DNA of 64,000 nt from Panax quinquefolius (GCA_020205615.1 CM035167.1:34574103-34638102); one strand, 5' to 3'; shown: positions 1 through 12,342, counted from the stretch's first letter. The notes: generated by a model not told the origin, from the letters alone. Numbers and translations: made by a program.

Positions 1-2281
1 TTTTCATAAATATTAGTATTTATTTGAATATTATTAATATTTAATTTATTTAATAAATGCATTAAATAAATTAATTAAAATTATTCTATTATATTAAAAA
101 TCATTTTAACTAATAATAAAGTATTTAATAATATTTTAAGTTATAAAACATAAATTTTAATATGTTAAGGCAAATTTCATTATTTATTTAATATTAAAGA
201 TATTAGATTTATTTAATACTTATATTAAATAAATTGGTTAAAATGATTTTAATTTTATAAAAATCATTTTAATTGAAAATAAATACTTTAAAAATATTTT
301 AAGTTATAAAATGTGACTTTTAATATTTTAAGGTAAATTTCATTAACAATTTAATATTAATTATATTAAATTTATTTAAAAATTATGTAAAATAAATAGT
401 TTAAAAATGGTTTTATTGATTTAAATATTTTTAGTAATAATAAATGAATAGTTTAAAAATGGTTTTATTGGTTTTATTTATTTTTAAATAAATTAGTTTT
501 AATGATTTAAATATTTTTAAAAGGGTATAAATGGTTTAAAAATATTTTTAGTAATAATAAATGACTTTTAATATTTTGATAAATAGTACATTAATATTTA
601 AATATTAATGGTAATTATTTAAAATGATTTTAAATGTTTTAAAATTTATTTTGTGGTAATAAAAAATTTAAAAATATTTTGAGTTATTATAAATAACTTT
701 AATATTTTGGCAATTGTTTCATTAATGGTTTAATATTAATTAAATATTAATGATAATAGAATTATTTAATATTTAAATCATTTAATAATGATTCATATGT
801 TATGTGCTGGCTGCAAATAGAAGAACTATGTGTTATGATATGTAATTCTAATCGATAGAATGATCTTATGAATGATAGGTTTCGGCATAAAAGATAAAAC
901 TAAGTCACAGAATCGTGTATGGCAAGTTGATCAGTGATATCTAACCTTCAGCATTTACTTTATGCAATGGACATGTGTAAGCCAGTTTCAGAACACTATT
1001 GTTATTGTTATTGTTCATATATCTTTACTTTTATCGATATGACAGTTCTTGAAATATATCCTATCATTGGTTATCAATACAGTATTAATGTATAATTCAG
1101 ATATTTATTTTGTTCATTAATTTCTAAATATTGTTATACAAGTGTCCTCACATGGATAATTTTTGTACATTTGATACATACTTATTAAATTCTGGTATGT
1201 ATACATTGATTAAAAGTTGTCTAAGCTATTTGACTTGGCTAGACATAGATTTAAAGATAACGTTAAGATATGTCTTAGCTAATTATTCTGGCTAGACGAA
1301 TATTTGATAGAACTTGATAGGTTCGAGAATAGAACTCAATTATTATTGATTGGTCGATGCCAATTGTTTCGGATAGATTGAAAAAGCGATTAGATATTGA
1401 AATCATAGTATTTCGTTGTTGTGATTCAAATTCTGTTTATAAGACCGAGAAGAACAACCTTTTATCTAAAGGGAACCTTTTGGTCGTATATTCGGCCATT
1501 GCGCACGTTTAAGTATTATGCATAATATAGGGTATAATGAAGCTGATCACTTGTTATACTTGCAGAGGGTTATGACTTAATATTTATGGTTATCTGATAC
1601 ACCTGGGTATATCAAAGCAAATCTTTGATAGTTACTCGAGAATTAAGTTCAAGATCCTTAAGGATCACTCAACATAAACTCTAGAAAATATTCCACTTTG
1701 TTATTACATATAATTAATTCTTGTTATTCAGTTGAATATCGAAAATCGAAGACAAAGTTCATAGTCTGTTGACTGCTCTCCATTTATAGTCAGTACATAG
1801 GTTCAAAATTTGAGATATATTTGATATGTTGTTACTATTGGTTCAGCTTACTTCAGAACTGTTGATTCGTTGTAGAAGTGTTATTCATAGAAAACATTTA
1901 CTTCTTTCAGCTAATGTTTATTGTCTTTTATTACTTTCTGGGCACCCAAATGCTCATTCTTGCTTTAAATGTAAATGTTTTCAGCTAAGTGTGATCAACA
2001 TGAAGTCTCAGACAAGGACAAAGGAAAGGGAAAGCTAGCAGAATAAACTTTATGGTTTCTTATGTAATAGTTTAACTTTATTAAGATAATGATGATATAT
2101 ATTATTATCATGTAATGTAATGTACTAAAGGTTGGAAACTTGGGGATTTAGACTCTGATTTATGTAAATTAAGTTTGGTATTTATATTATTGTTATTATT
2201 ATTAGTATTATTCCTCTCATAGAAATGATATCGTGAAGCACTGAGTTCGGGTTTCAAGTACCAGAATTTGGGGGTGTCACA
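1..2281 (+). repeat. 3' part of a long Ty3/gypsy-type LTR (family A)
   Basis: This AT-rich stretch ends in GGGGGTGTCACA at 2270-2281, a typical gypsy LTR 3' end. Its last ~600 bases match, as reverse complement and with divergence, the left end of the solo LTR at 32036-39773: the blocks around 1935-1960, 2130-2180 and 2215-2281 all recur there in the same order. The 5' start lies outside the window. No coding potential is seen; short open frames here are random. Confidence 0.7.
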
Positions 2282-2587
2282 TAACCTATCTGAACCATTA
2301 AACTATAATTTTCGTTACGTTAATTTCTTATTCCTTATAGCTTTTTGGCAACTAAATGCCAAGCATGAACTTTCTAAAAATTTTATAAGTTTGAAATTTA
2401 TTTGGGACCCTTACTTCGAAATCTCATAACTTCTTCATTATAACTTAGAACGAGGTCGTTCCAAAGACATTCTCTCCCTTATGTTAAGTACTTCAACTTC
2501 CCCCAAACATAATTTTATTTTGAATCTGTTAACATGCCATTCAATTGGCTTAATTTTCATTACTCATTCGTTTTACGTTATTAACGT
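2282..2587. other. Short spacer, possibly a reversed gypsy LTR fragment
   Basis: No gene is visible. The phrase about inability to distinguish a host spacer applies here: bases 2420-2460 read, on the - strand, like a block common in gypsy LTRs (compare 53810-53840 in the LTR at 51754), so this may be a remnant of such an LTR. It separates the LTR end at 2281 from the CACTA terminus at 2588. Confidence 0.3.
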
Positions 2588-2600
2588 CACTACAAGAAAA
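2588..2600 (+). repeat. CACTA 5' terminal inverted repeat
   Basis: CACTACAAGAAAA, the near-universal terminus of plant CACTA elements, preceded by CGT (2585-2587), which would be the 3-bp target duplication if the other end were present. Confidence 0.85.
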
Positions 2601-2607
2601 GGCTTTA

Positions 2608-2872
2608 TTTCCGACGGAAGTAATCTCGACTGAATACATTCAGTCGACGTTAAGCTAACATCGACTGAATATTTCTTCGATATTAAATCAGTCGACCTTA
2701 ATGTATCCTCGATGGATAGCCTTCGGAATTAAGCCCCCCTCATTGGCGCCAAGCTTTCCCTCTAGCGCGAGTATAAACTCGACGGAACATGTGTTATCCT
2801 CGATGAAATAATGCGTCGAAAGTATGTTTAAGTCAACGGAACTAACCTCGACGTACTTCCGTCGAGAATAAG
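2608..2872. repeat. CACTA subterminal repeat field (TCGA-containing motifs in both orientations)
   Basis: About a dozen short motifs with the core TCGAC/GTCGA, often TCGACTGAAT or CGACGGAA, occur in both orientations. One perfect palindrome, CGACTGAATACATTCAGTCG, spans about 2628-2647. In En/Spm such motifs bind the element-encoded TNPA protein near the ends. CG content is conspicuously high against the AT-rich surroundings. Confidence 0.75.
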
Positions 2873-4075
2873 ATTTAAAACCTAATTAGCAGCATCTTCT
2901 TCAGCACCTCCCTCATTTCATTTCTCTCAATATCTCTCCTCACTCCTTCATTCTCTCAATCTCTCTTTGCACCTATGTACTCCCTCTCTCTGCACCTCAC
3001 CCTCACTCTGCACCTCACTCTCATCTCTCCCACTCCCACTGTCAGCCTTAGCTAACCGGACGCTACCAACTCCGCCGCCGCAAGCCTTCGCCGGTGTCCA
3101 CCTCTCAACCTCTGCAGTCCACCTCCTTCTCCTATTTACCTGGATTGCAAACTTTAAACTAAGGTTTGTTTAATTTTTGTCCAATATTGTATATTTAGGG
3201 TTAATTTTTTCCCTAAAAAATCTGTTTAATTTATGTCCAATATTGTGCTTATTTCTTAAATATGTATTTGAAATGACTCTTACTATATCTATTGTTGGTA
3301 AAATTGCTAACATTGGACCATAATTTCGTGTGTTTGATGAAATTGGGACTTCAGTCGAATTGTAACTGAAATAGCTAGGCATTGTTTGTGTTCTGCAAAT
3401 GTTGCTTAAAATTTGGGATTATTTATGTCCAATTTTTGTGCAATTGCAGCTTCTTTATTTTGTGCAAATGTTGTTGCAATTGCAGCTTCTGCTATTGTAG
3501 TTTTATTGTAGCTTTTCTTTATGCAATTATGTATGTTTACATTGTACATTCATAATTTGTAGTTTGGATCTGTATGTAGGGACAGTGATATTTAATTTGA
3601 TATTTCCGACGAAATTTTCGACGAAATTTGTGTCAGAATTCTTCAATTGCAAATTTTGTGGGCCCATGTAACTATTTAAATATGTTACTTAATTTTCCAG
3701 TACTAAAATGAACATAAGATAATTAAGATAAAATAAAATAAGTTACTAAATGAATTATAACTTAAATTATATCCAATAAATAAAAAAAATACATTTAATT
3801 AAATAATATAATATAATATAATATAATATAATATAAAATACAAAAAAATAATAAATTATAATAATTTAAATTTAATAAAATAAAATAAAGTAAATAATTT
3901 AATTTAATAATTTAAATTTAATAAAATAAAATAAAATTTTAAAATAATTTAATTTAATATACTTCAAAATAAAATAAAATAAAATTTCAAATTATTTAAT
4001 ATAATATACTATAAAATAAAATAACATAACATATTAAAATAACATAACCTAATTGAAATAAATTAACATAAAATA
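2873..4075. other. CACTA leader, no gene; AT-rich with (ATAAT)n
   Basis: A pyrimidine-rich stretch (2890-3130) and AT-rich DNA with no convincing coding frame. A pentanucleotide run of ATAAT type lies at about 3800-3836. Motifs like the subterminal repeats reappear at 3605-3630. Confidence 0.5.
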
Positions 4076-4387
4076 AAATAATAAACTAAGTAGCATTTGC
4101 TTAGATTTTAGTAATTAAAATAAACTCAATAAGTAGTTTCCATATTCAAGGGTTTAAAATAAAATACAATAAACCAAGTAGAATTAAATAAAATCAAAGC
4201 TAATAAATTAAATAAACATAAAATAAAATAAAATAATAAACTAAGTAGCATTTGCTTAGTTTTCAAAGAATTAAAATAAACTCAATAAGTAGTTTCCATA
4301 TTCAAGGTTTTAAAATAAAATACAATAAACCAAGTAGAATTAAATAAAATCAAAGCTAATAAATTAAATAAACATAAATTAAAATAA
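4076..4387 (+). repeat. Tandem duplication of ~155 bp in the CACTA leader
   Basis: The block starting at about 4076 (AATAATAAACTAAGTAGCAT) repeats nearly unchanged from about 4231. Shorter partial copies of its first 30 bases recur at about 4420 and 4524. The second full copy differs by only a few substitutions. Confidence 0.75.
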
Positions 4388-4523
4388 CATAATATATTTG
4401 AAATAAATAACATAAAATAAAATAATAAACTAAGTAGAATTTGCTTAGTTTTCTACAATTAAAAGTAACTGAATAAGTTTTCTACAATAAACTAAGTAGC
4501 ACGTATTTAGTTTTTCATTGGCA

Positions 4524-4637
4524 AAATAAACTAAGTAGCATTTGCTTAGTTTGAATGATATGATCTGGTTCCCGTAATAAAATATGGGAACCAGATCATA
4601 TCGTTCAAACTAAGAAAATGTTATACTTAGTTTATCT
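4524..4637. repeat. Long foldback hairpin
   Basis: Bases 4545-4573 are the reverse complement of 4586-4614 in 28 of 29 positions, with a 12-base loop (4574-4585). The match continues imperfectly outward, so the arms reach about 50 bases (4524-4573 against 4586-4637). The single mismatch in the core (T4556 against C4603) would be a G-U pair in one transcript orientation. It lies in the leader of the CACTA element, upstream of the transposase. Confidence 0.85.
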
Positions 4638-5070
4638 TAATGAAGTAATACATGCTTTGGAGGTGTCAACTTAGAAATCCGTTTGATATTCACTCATTAG
4701 GAGTGAATGTCGAATAGTCCCAGTTTTGGACTGTTACTGGATGTTATGTCTCTCACTTAGGCCAGTACCAATGCACAGGGTGCATTTTTATAAGTTTTAA
4801 GGAACTTTCAACTGGTGTCTCCGAGTGCATAATTAGACTAAGTTTTCTTGATCTATTTTGTGTACTTTGAGACCATGGGGAGGTGCTGCTGAAAATTTCT
4901 GAAAATAGTAGAAACGTGCTTAAGATTGGCACTAGGGAGGAGATGCATCCAGGAACAGGATAGAAGCCTAACCCCTGTAGAGTTGAGATATAAACTAGGT
5001 AAACTAAATTCATGCTTGGACCACATTCATGATTATTCTTGATCTAATTGGGTATTTTCTTCAATTAAAG
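4638..5070 (+). other. CACTA transposase 5' leader
   Basis: No protein-coding frame. Bases 4900-5000 resemble the conserved leader that commonly precedes TNPD genes in plant CACTA elements. It runs directly into the ATG at 5071. This is recalled similarity, not an alignment. Confidence 0.4.
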
Positions 5071-6176
5071 ATGGATGCCGACCGGAGGTGGATGTACCAT
5101 AGGATAAAGATTGATGGGAGGGGATTAGTTGATGCGTACCGTGACGGGGTATCTAATTTTATGAACAAAGCAATAGAACATGTTGATGATCTGAACGGAA
5201 AGATGAGATGCCCGTGTCTCAAGTGTAAGAACATGACATGGAAGACTGCCGATGAAGTGAAATTTGACTTATATTAACGTGGGTTTGTGGATGTGTATTC
5301 GGTATGGATTCATCACAGGGAACCAGTTGAGTTTAGAGAACTATCTGACAGTACTGTAGACCAGTCAAATAACTATGATGTCATGGAGATGCTGGTAGGT
5401 GCGTATGGCCCTATGAATATTGACTGGGCTAAAAATGAGACTGCGTCAAGCAGTGCTGATCAACAAAAGCCAAATGATTCAACAACTGCCTTCTACAAGA
5501 TGCTTTCTGAAACAGGGATCCCATTGTATCCTGAACACGACAAACACACTAGGCTTTGTGCAGTGACGAAGCTTTTACACTATAAGAATGAGCATGACTA
5601 CAGTGAGAGAGGATTCAATGATTTGCTTGCTATTTTCAGGGAGTTCTTACCTAAGGATAATACCCTACCCGCAAGTTACTATGAAGTGAAGAAGATTGTT
5701 AAGGGGTTGAATCTCGAGTATGAGAAGATCGATGCTTATGAGTAGGGTTGTATGTTATACTATGGGGAGGACAAAGATAAGGTGCAGTGTGATATATGCA
5801 ATTTGCCTCGGCACAAAATCACAAAACGTGGGGGGAAGGAGAAACATGTTCTTAAGAAGATATTACGGTACTTTCCTCTTGCCCCGAGGTTGCAGCGGCT
5901 ATTCTTGTTCATGTCTTCGCATACTGCACCAAGTATGCGTTGGCATAGGACAAGGGACGTCGTCCCTGGTTAGCTTACTCACCCAGCAGATGGAGATGAG
6001 TGGAAGAATTTTGATGCCAATTTTCCATAATTTGTCGACGATGTTAGGAATGTCACGCTTGGCATGGCTATAGATGGATTTTGTCTGTTTAATAATTTTA
6101 GTCAGCCATACTCTGTTTGGCCAGTGATTATGGTAGCTTATAATCTTCAACCGTCAATGTGCATGAGGAGTAGCTT
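5071..6176 (+). pseudogene. TNPD-type CACTA transposase, broken
   Basis: The frame starts at ATG 5071 and keeps one phase to about 5970. It begins with the transposase-associated domain of CACTA proteins (starts MDADRRWMYHR; cysteine pair in MRCPCLKCKNM). It then reads through an acidic linker into the tnp2 domain, recognisable from LYPEHDKHTRL, GCMLYYGEDKD, CDICNLPRHK and LRYFPLAPRLQRLF. In-frame stops interrupt it at 5275 (TAA), 5743 (TAG) and 5971 (TAG), and more follow. The tnp2 domain stops being recognisable near 6176, just after the YSVWPVIMVAYNL block, so most of the catalytic half is deleted. The product would cut and move the element by binding its ends; this copy cannot. Family assignment is firm, and the ends of the deletion are approximate. 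Confidence 0.85.
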
Positions 6177-6177
6177 G

Positions 6178-7162
6178 GGCCGACCTCCTACTATGATGGA
6201 ATGATGGTGTTCTGGGATAGAGTCCATACGCCGAAGGGCTCTACTTCGGGGTCGACGATGTCTCCAGCAGCACTAGTTATACGGGTAATACATTTACTAT
6301 AATAAATATTATTTGGGATAATATTACGCAATTTATATGATGATACCAAGAAAACTAAAATGTACATATATCAAATTACAGGAGCAGTTTGAGAAGCTCC
6401 ACACCAACAGATAAGAGTTGTAGAGGTCGCTTGGGGTGATCTTTGAGACATTAGATTCCACCGTCCCTCGGCCCGAGATTAGTTTATCTCAGGACAAGGA
6501 GACGACTCTTTGGGTCGTGTCTCAGGATACTCCCACTAGTACTACCGGCTACGTGTCGATGTCAGTCTTTGGGTTACTGAGGATACCATTTATACATCGC
6601 CAGGAGGTATAATATTTTTAGTTTATTTCTTATTTATGAATAAAGTAAACTTAAAATATTATTCATGTTATATTTATTTTTGTAGGCTCTAGCCAGCGTT
6701 TGCGTCCGAGAGCCTCCGTGGGACCATCACATACGGGCGCTGTCTTAGACGATGCTTTATTCCAGCGTGTTATGGTTGCGGTGTCGAAGAGGTTTGAGAC
6801 CGATCCGATGTTCCATAGTCAGGACCTGCCCATCCATTCTTGCCTCCGTCAACTTGGGCAGGACGTTGCAGCTGGTGCCACCGCTGAGAGTGTGGGCATC
6901 CCTCCGGAGCAGTGGGTCGCGATACATGATGAGATTGTTCAGATGGTGGTTACCTTAGTCGAGGACGCGTTTGGGTCGATGTTGAGTCAGCGCTCGACTG
7001 CTCAGGTATACTATTTGTTTTAAATTCAAATATATATTATGCATGTTATTTAATTTTCATTTAGTTATCTTTAACTGAATCATATATATGGACTAATGAG
7101 TTACATTATATTGTATCAACAGGTGACGAGAGGGATGACGATGATGGTGATTTCATACTCTA
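6178..7162 (+). pseudogene. Intron-bearing second gene of the CACTA element (fragment)
   Basis: Three segments look like introns by GT...AG borders and higher AT: 6285-6381, 6607-6685 and 7006-7122. Between them lie GC-richer exon-like pieces. The best is 6686-7005, open in one frame: a hydrophobic/charged segment with LFQRVMVAVSKRFETDP and a Gln-rich end. The last piece (7123-7162) reads in one frame as an acidic tail (DERDDDDGDF) before a stop, though its phase does not match the previous exon, so an indel or different splice site is implied. Position after TNPD and the acidic end suit the TNPA-like or Ptta/En-Spm protein of plant CACTA elements, but I do not recognise a diagnostic motif. 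Confidence 0.5.
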
Positions 7163-7443
7163 GAGCAGCGTCGACACCCACCCGATGATCCTCCTCACAC
7201 CGGGGGCTCTACTAGCTTTACTTAGTTTACATTATGTTGTAGTTTACATTATTTTTGACTTAGTTTACATTCTGAGTAACATTATTTTGTAGTTTACATT
7301 ATTTTTGATGTATTGTAGTTTAAACCTTGTCATTACTTTAGTTTTATTGCGGTTTGACATTTAGTTTAATTTAGCTTAATGAGATGTTTGATATAGTTTA
7401 GTTTAGATTAATGGGATGTTTTTGACCTTTTTACTTCTTAAGT
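7163..7443. other. AT-rich tail of the CACTA region with short repeats
   Basis: No gene. The phrase TAGTTTACATTA recurs several times between 7218 and 7320, including two copies of a ~55-base block. It abuts the copia LTR at 7444. Confidence 0.5.
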
Positions 7444-9302
7444 TGTTAGGTTTTCGTGAAAATCAAAGTAGCAATCAAATTGCAAAATATAGCGGAATCG
7501 AGATAAAATCAGATTTTAAAATTTTTCACAAACCAATTACCCGGATCATCCTTTATGCATATTATTAATTAAAGCGAAGAATAAGAAATTATGAAATCAT
7601 ACCCTTGTAGAAACGAGCTTCCTCGTGCACGAAGTTCACCTCCTACTTCTCGCATGATCTCCTTGAATCTCCGGGTAGATTCCTTCCTTTGATCAATGTA
7701 AGCCACCCAAGTGTGTGGCCTCTATAGGTGATCCACCAAGGAAGAGGAATTTTTCAAGAAGAAGGGATTTGGCTCAAACCCTAGTTTTTCCTATCTGAAT
7801 AAGAAAAGGGGTGTACTCTCCAACTCTTGGAATTACGTATTTTAGATATCTGATATAAGACTCCTCTTATAAAGATATTATATAACCCTATTTTAATTAA
7901 AATAAGGTATTATTTATTTAATTAAACTCTTTTAATTAAATGGGCTCCCTAATCCTATTAGGGATAATTAATTAAACTCCTTTAACTAATTTTCTTTCCT
8001 AATCCAATTAGGAATAAATGAGAGTACTAATATTAAATTAATTCCTAAACCTTTTAGAAATTAAAATAATAATAATTATAATAATATTAATAAGACTCCT
8101 CTTATTAATTTATATTTAATATTTCTAAAATATTAAATAATAATATTAAGCTATTTAATTTATTCTATCACCATAGATTAAATTAAATATACTTAATATA
8201 TTATTACAATTATGCCATTAACTTCTTAAATAATTATTCTTCCTTTTATGGTGTGACCCTTTAGGTTCTCCATATTAAACCAGGTTGTGAATAAATCAAT
8301 TAGAACAATTCTAATCTCATTTAAATAAATAAATTAAACAAATAATTTATTTAAATAAATAATATTTATTCTACAATAGGATAAGCCTCCCTAGCGATCA
8401 ACGACTTTCCAGATAATATAGATTTCAACATTAATCATAAAAGAACCTTTGAGTAAATAGTTACCGCACAATTCAATCCTTCCACCATACTATGTCCCAA
8501 TTAAATATAAGACATGGAATTCTTGTCAAGTCTTATTTTATTTAATTATATGTATTTCGATTCCTAAATGAACAACTCCTAATGAATGCAAATTAGAAAC
8601 TACTTTCTAATTTCATTCCACCTCGCCAAGGATTCTGGGTTGTCATTTATCGAATCACATAGGACATTTCTCCTTTTACTAGAAGTGGTAGATTCTTTAT
8701 TGATCATTCATTATCTTCATATATAACTTATTACACCCAAGCATACCCTTTGATATACTCTAAGAGTCTTAAGGAATAAGTCAAAGTGTAATTCATTATA
8801 TATAAGATACTATGATGATCTCAAGTCTAAGGATCATTTGTACTACTATCACTACAGAATTCCTATCGATGTAAGTAAAACTCCATTAGGTATTCCTTAG
8901 CGAGTCACGTTCAAATGAACTTATTCTCTAATAAGCACCTACATACTTGCTTTAGTGTCTCCACACAAATGATCATGAGATCAATCATCCTCATCCAATG
9001 AGCAAGCAACAACGATGTACCAATCTATCCGGATTCACTAATCCCCAATTTAGTAATCCAATGATTGGGAACTATTTTAGTTTTAAGCTTTCTAAGAATT
9101 TAGATCTCATTAGAATGATCATCATCATTATTCTAAAAGCGTTGCTTAAAACTATGGATTTATCACATATTATTAAAACAAAGACCATGTAGATAATAAA
9201 TGCCTTTAATAAATAATTCTTTTATTAATAAATAAATAAGATTGATTACACAAGATATGCTTTATCATCATACATGATTGTTTTGTATGCATAATACTTT
9301 CA
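7444..9302 (-). repeat. Copia 3' LTR
   Basis: Starts TGTTAGG and ends TACTTCA as read on the + strand, giving standard TG...CA ends. It matches 15251-17142 over almost its full length, with scattered substitutions and small indels. The unit contains strings of AT-rich sequence and no coding frame. Confidence 0.9.
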
Positions 9303-9313
9303 ATCTCCCACTT
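9303..9313 (-). other. Copia polypurine tract
   Basis: On the - strand this reads AGTGGGAGAT-type purine sequence directly before the 3' LTR, the usual plus-strand primer position and a common copia form (AAGTGGGAGAT). Confidence 0.75.
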
Positions 9314-9380
9314 GCACTAAAGCCAATCGCCGTGGTATCTCATACCCATCTTCTAAGTGACGATCAACCGCGTTGTTGTG

Positions 9381-10740
9381 TTAACGCTTTAGTAAATGGA
9401 TCTCGCAATATTGTCTTGAGAGTCCACACGCCTGTGGTGACGTCTCTCTTTCAATGATCTCTCGATCAAATGAAATCGCCGCAACACGTGTTTGGATTTC
9501 GATGAGACACAGGTTCTTTAGCTTCATGTAAGCTACCCAAAGTGTTGTCACGAATAAAGGCCTTTGGTCCTTTAATGCTAGGAACCACACCAAGTTCGAA
9601 GAATGAACTTCTTCATCCAAATGACTTCCTTTGCGCCTTCACTTGCGCCTATGTATCGCCTCTCATCCTTTGAATCAAAGAATCGTTTCATTGCTTGGAA
9701 CTTTTCCAACTCATCGCGCCACCGCTTAAGGTAAACACATACCCAAACGGATTTATCTTGTCATCTTGGTCTGTTTGAAAACTTGAGTCTGTGAAGCCTC
9801 TAGTTTTAATTCGCACTCCACCGTGAGACAAGAAATACATCCTTAGTTCTTCTTAAGTACTTTAGGATATTTTTCACCGCCTTCCAAAGGTGTTCTTCTC
9901 CGGATTCGATCGATATCCGCTTGTTACACTAAGTGCATGAGCGACATCCGGTCTAGTACATATCATACCGTACATGATAGATCCTATTCTTTCAAGCATA
10001 AGGAATCTTACTCATCATACGGTTTCTCTCCTCAGTGTTTTGGGGCTTGTTTCTTGGAGAGATGTATTCCATGGCTCATCGGCATGAGACCTCTTTTGGA
10101 ATCTTCCATGCTAAACCTTTTTAGCATCATGTCAATGTACGTTCCTTGGGATAAGCCAAGCATCCTATTAGATCTATCTCTATAGATCTTTATCCCCAAA
10201 ATATAGGATGCTTCTCCCAAGTCCTTCATGGAGAAGTGTTTAGATAACCGATTTTAATTGTTTTCATAAAGATAGGAATATCATTCCCTATCAAGTAATA
10301 TATCATCAACATATAATACAAGGAATGAAACAGCGCTCCCACTAACCTTTTTGTACACACATGGTTCATCCTCATTTTTGATAAAATCAAACGTTTTGAT
10401 TGTCTCATCAAAACGGATGTTCCACCTACGAGAAGCTTGCTTTAATCCATAAATGGATCGTTGCAGAAGCTTTACAGACTTGATTTGTTCCAACCTTTGA
10501 AACAAATCCCTCTCGGTTGTCATGTCATATACACATCCTCCTCAAGTTTCCCATTGAGGAAGGCCGTTTTCACGTCCATCCGCCAGATTTCAGTAGTCAT
10601 GGTAAGTCGTAATCGCAAGCAAAATCCGAATGGACTTGAGCATTGCTCTTGGTGAGAAGGTTTCGCCATAGTCAACTCCTTGTCTTTGTTTGAAACCTTT
10701 TGCAACCAATCGGGCCTTATAGGTCTCTACCTTGCCCCCG
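9381..10740 (-). pseudogene. Copia reverse transcriptase and RNase H, frame-broken
   Basis: Reading leftward from about 10740, pieces in different frames give in order: RT motif WRMDVKTAFLNGKLEEDVYM, SIYGLKQASRRWN, the catalytic VLYVDDIL at about 10290-10315, and KDLGEASYILGIKIYRD. RNase H follows in pieces near 9381-9620. The protein copies the element's RNA into DNA and removes the template. At least four frame changes are needed to connect the motifs, so the gene is dead as sequenced. The order after integrase fits copia. Confidence 0.85.
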
Positions 10741-11026
10741 CTTCCAGTCTTTCTTTTAAAGACCCATTTACACCCAATAGCTTAATGCCTTTTGTGTGGT
10801 GAGACCAAAGTCCATACTTGGTTCTCATACATGGAGTCCATCTCGATTTCATGGCTTTCGCCACTTCTCCGAGTCTTTACTACTCATAGCCTGCTCGTAA
10901 TTCAATGGATCATCATCATCTATGATCGCACCTCATTATCATCATCTTCTATGACAAGTCCATACCTGTCTGGTATCTTTGGTACTCTTCCGCATTTACT
11001 GAATAGGGTGTGGTATGTATGAATCT

Positions 11027-12304
11027 CTACTTGGTTAGGTACCTCACTTTGATCTGTAGTATTTTGTGGTTCTTGAACTTCTTCAAGATATATCTTACTC
11101 CCATCGACCCCTTCAAGGATAAACTCCTTTTCCAAGAAGGCGCATGTTTCGCAACAAACACCTTTTGATCGGTTGGATGATAGAAATAATACCCCGATGT
11201 TTCTTTAGGGTATCCCACAAATCTACATTTGTCGATCTAGTCGCAGCGACTTATCGTTTTCAAACTTTTTTGACATAAGTCGGACAACCCCAAGTCTTAA
11301 CATGCTTAAGATTTGGTTTCTCCCCGTCCATAACTCATATGGGGTCTTGGGGACGGATTTTGTAGGTACCTTGTTAAGTAGGTATGCGTACCGATTCTTC
11401 TAGGCATATCCCCGTAGGAAACCGGAAGGTCTCAGAAGCTCATCATAGATCGAACCATGTCCAACAATGTTCGATTTCTCCTTTCAGATACACCATTCAT
11501 TTGTGGGCGTCCTGGTGGAGTCCATTGTGAGATTATACCATTTTCTTTGAGACAATTGAGAAACTCACCACTTAAGTATTCTCCTCCTCGATCGATCAAG
11601 AATCTTAATACTCTTACCAGTTTGCTTCTCAACTTCACTTCTGAACTCTTTGAACTTTTCAAATGATTCAGATTTGTATTTCATTAAATACACATATCCA
11701 AATCTTGAGTGGTCATCAGTGAATGTAATAAAATAAGAATACCCTCCTCGTAATGGTTCGTTGTCATAGGTCCACATACATCTGTGTGTACCAACGCTAA
11801 CAACTCTGTAACTCTTTCTCCTTTTCCACTAAAAGGAGATTTAGTCATTTTACCCATGAGACAAGATTCACAAGTTGGATATGATTCCTAATTAGATAAC
11901 TCTAGGAGCCCATCTTTATGTAACTTGGATAATCTTGTTTCATTAATATGATCAAGTCTACAGTGCCACATGAAGGTATAATTAACATCATCTCTTTTCC
12001 TTTTCTTAGTTTGTTCAATTTGAAATATATTTTCATTCAAGTCAAGTATATAAAGTCCATTTCGCAAATTACCAACACCATATAAAACATTATCATTATA
12101 AATAGAACAACTGTTGTTCTTTATTATAATATTAAAACCATCCATATCCAATACGTAGATAGAAATAATGTTTCTAATGATATTTGGAACAAAATAACAA
12201 TTATTTAAATTAATGAACTTGCCGTAAGCGGTAACTAAACAATAAGTCCCTATGCCTAATGCAAAGAACCTTTGCTCCATTTCCCACTCGTAGGACGACC
12301 TCAT
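11027..12304 (-). pseudogene. Copia GAG-pre-integrase and integrase, frame-broken
   Basis: The - strand frame 12304-11888 ends with the GAG-pre-integrase signature MWHCRLDHINETRLSKLHKD, which includes the His pair of the integrase zinc finger. Next come integrase core blocks: ITFTDDHSRFGYVYLMK with a catalytic Asp (11777-11565), and in another frame DRGGEYLSGEFLNCLKENG with the second region and the conserved QWTPPGRPQMNGVSERRNRT with the catalytic Glu (11662-11432). The C-terminal copia-specific part (GYPKETSGYYFYHP, EKEFILEGVDG) extends to about 11027. Integrase inserts the cDNA copy into the host chromosome. One frameshift falls exactly inside the SDRGGE block, at a CG-containing run near 11590. 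Confidence 0.85.
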
Positions 12305-12342
12305 CCTTGTTCGACTTTCTACTTCGACCGGTCCCCTCAGAT

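Larger units (their letters stand above)
2588..7443 (+). mobile_element. CACTA (En/Spm) DNA transposon, 3' end missing
   Basis: The element opens with the CACTA terminus CACTACAAGAAAA at 2588, followed by a dense field of short subterminal repeats, an untranslated leader, a TNPD-type transposase relic (5071-6176) and a second, intron-bearing gene relic (to about 7160). The matching 3' terminus (ending CTTGTAGTG) is not found before the copia LTR at 7444 nor after it at 17143, so the 3' end has been lost. With several stops and a truncated transposase domain it cannot be autonomous. Confidence 0.85.

Noticed and set aside
1826..2038. Small protein in the LTR at the left end
   Set aside because: Falls in LTR sequence that recurs elsewhere without conserving the frame; codon use is random.
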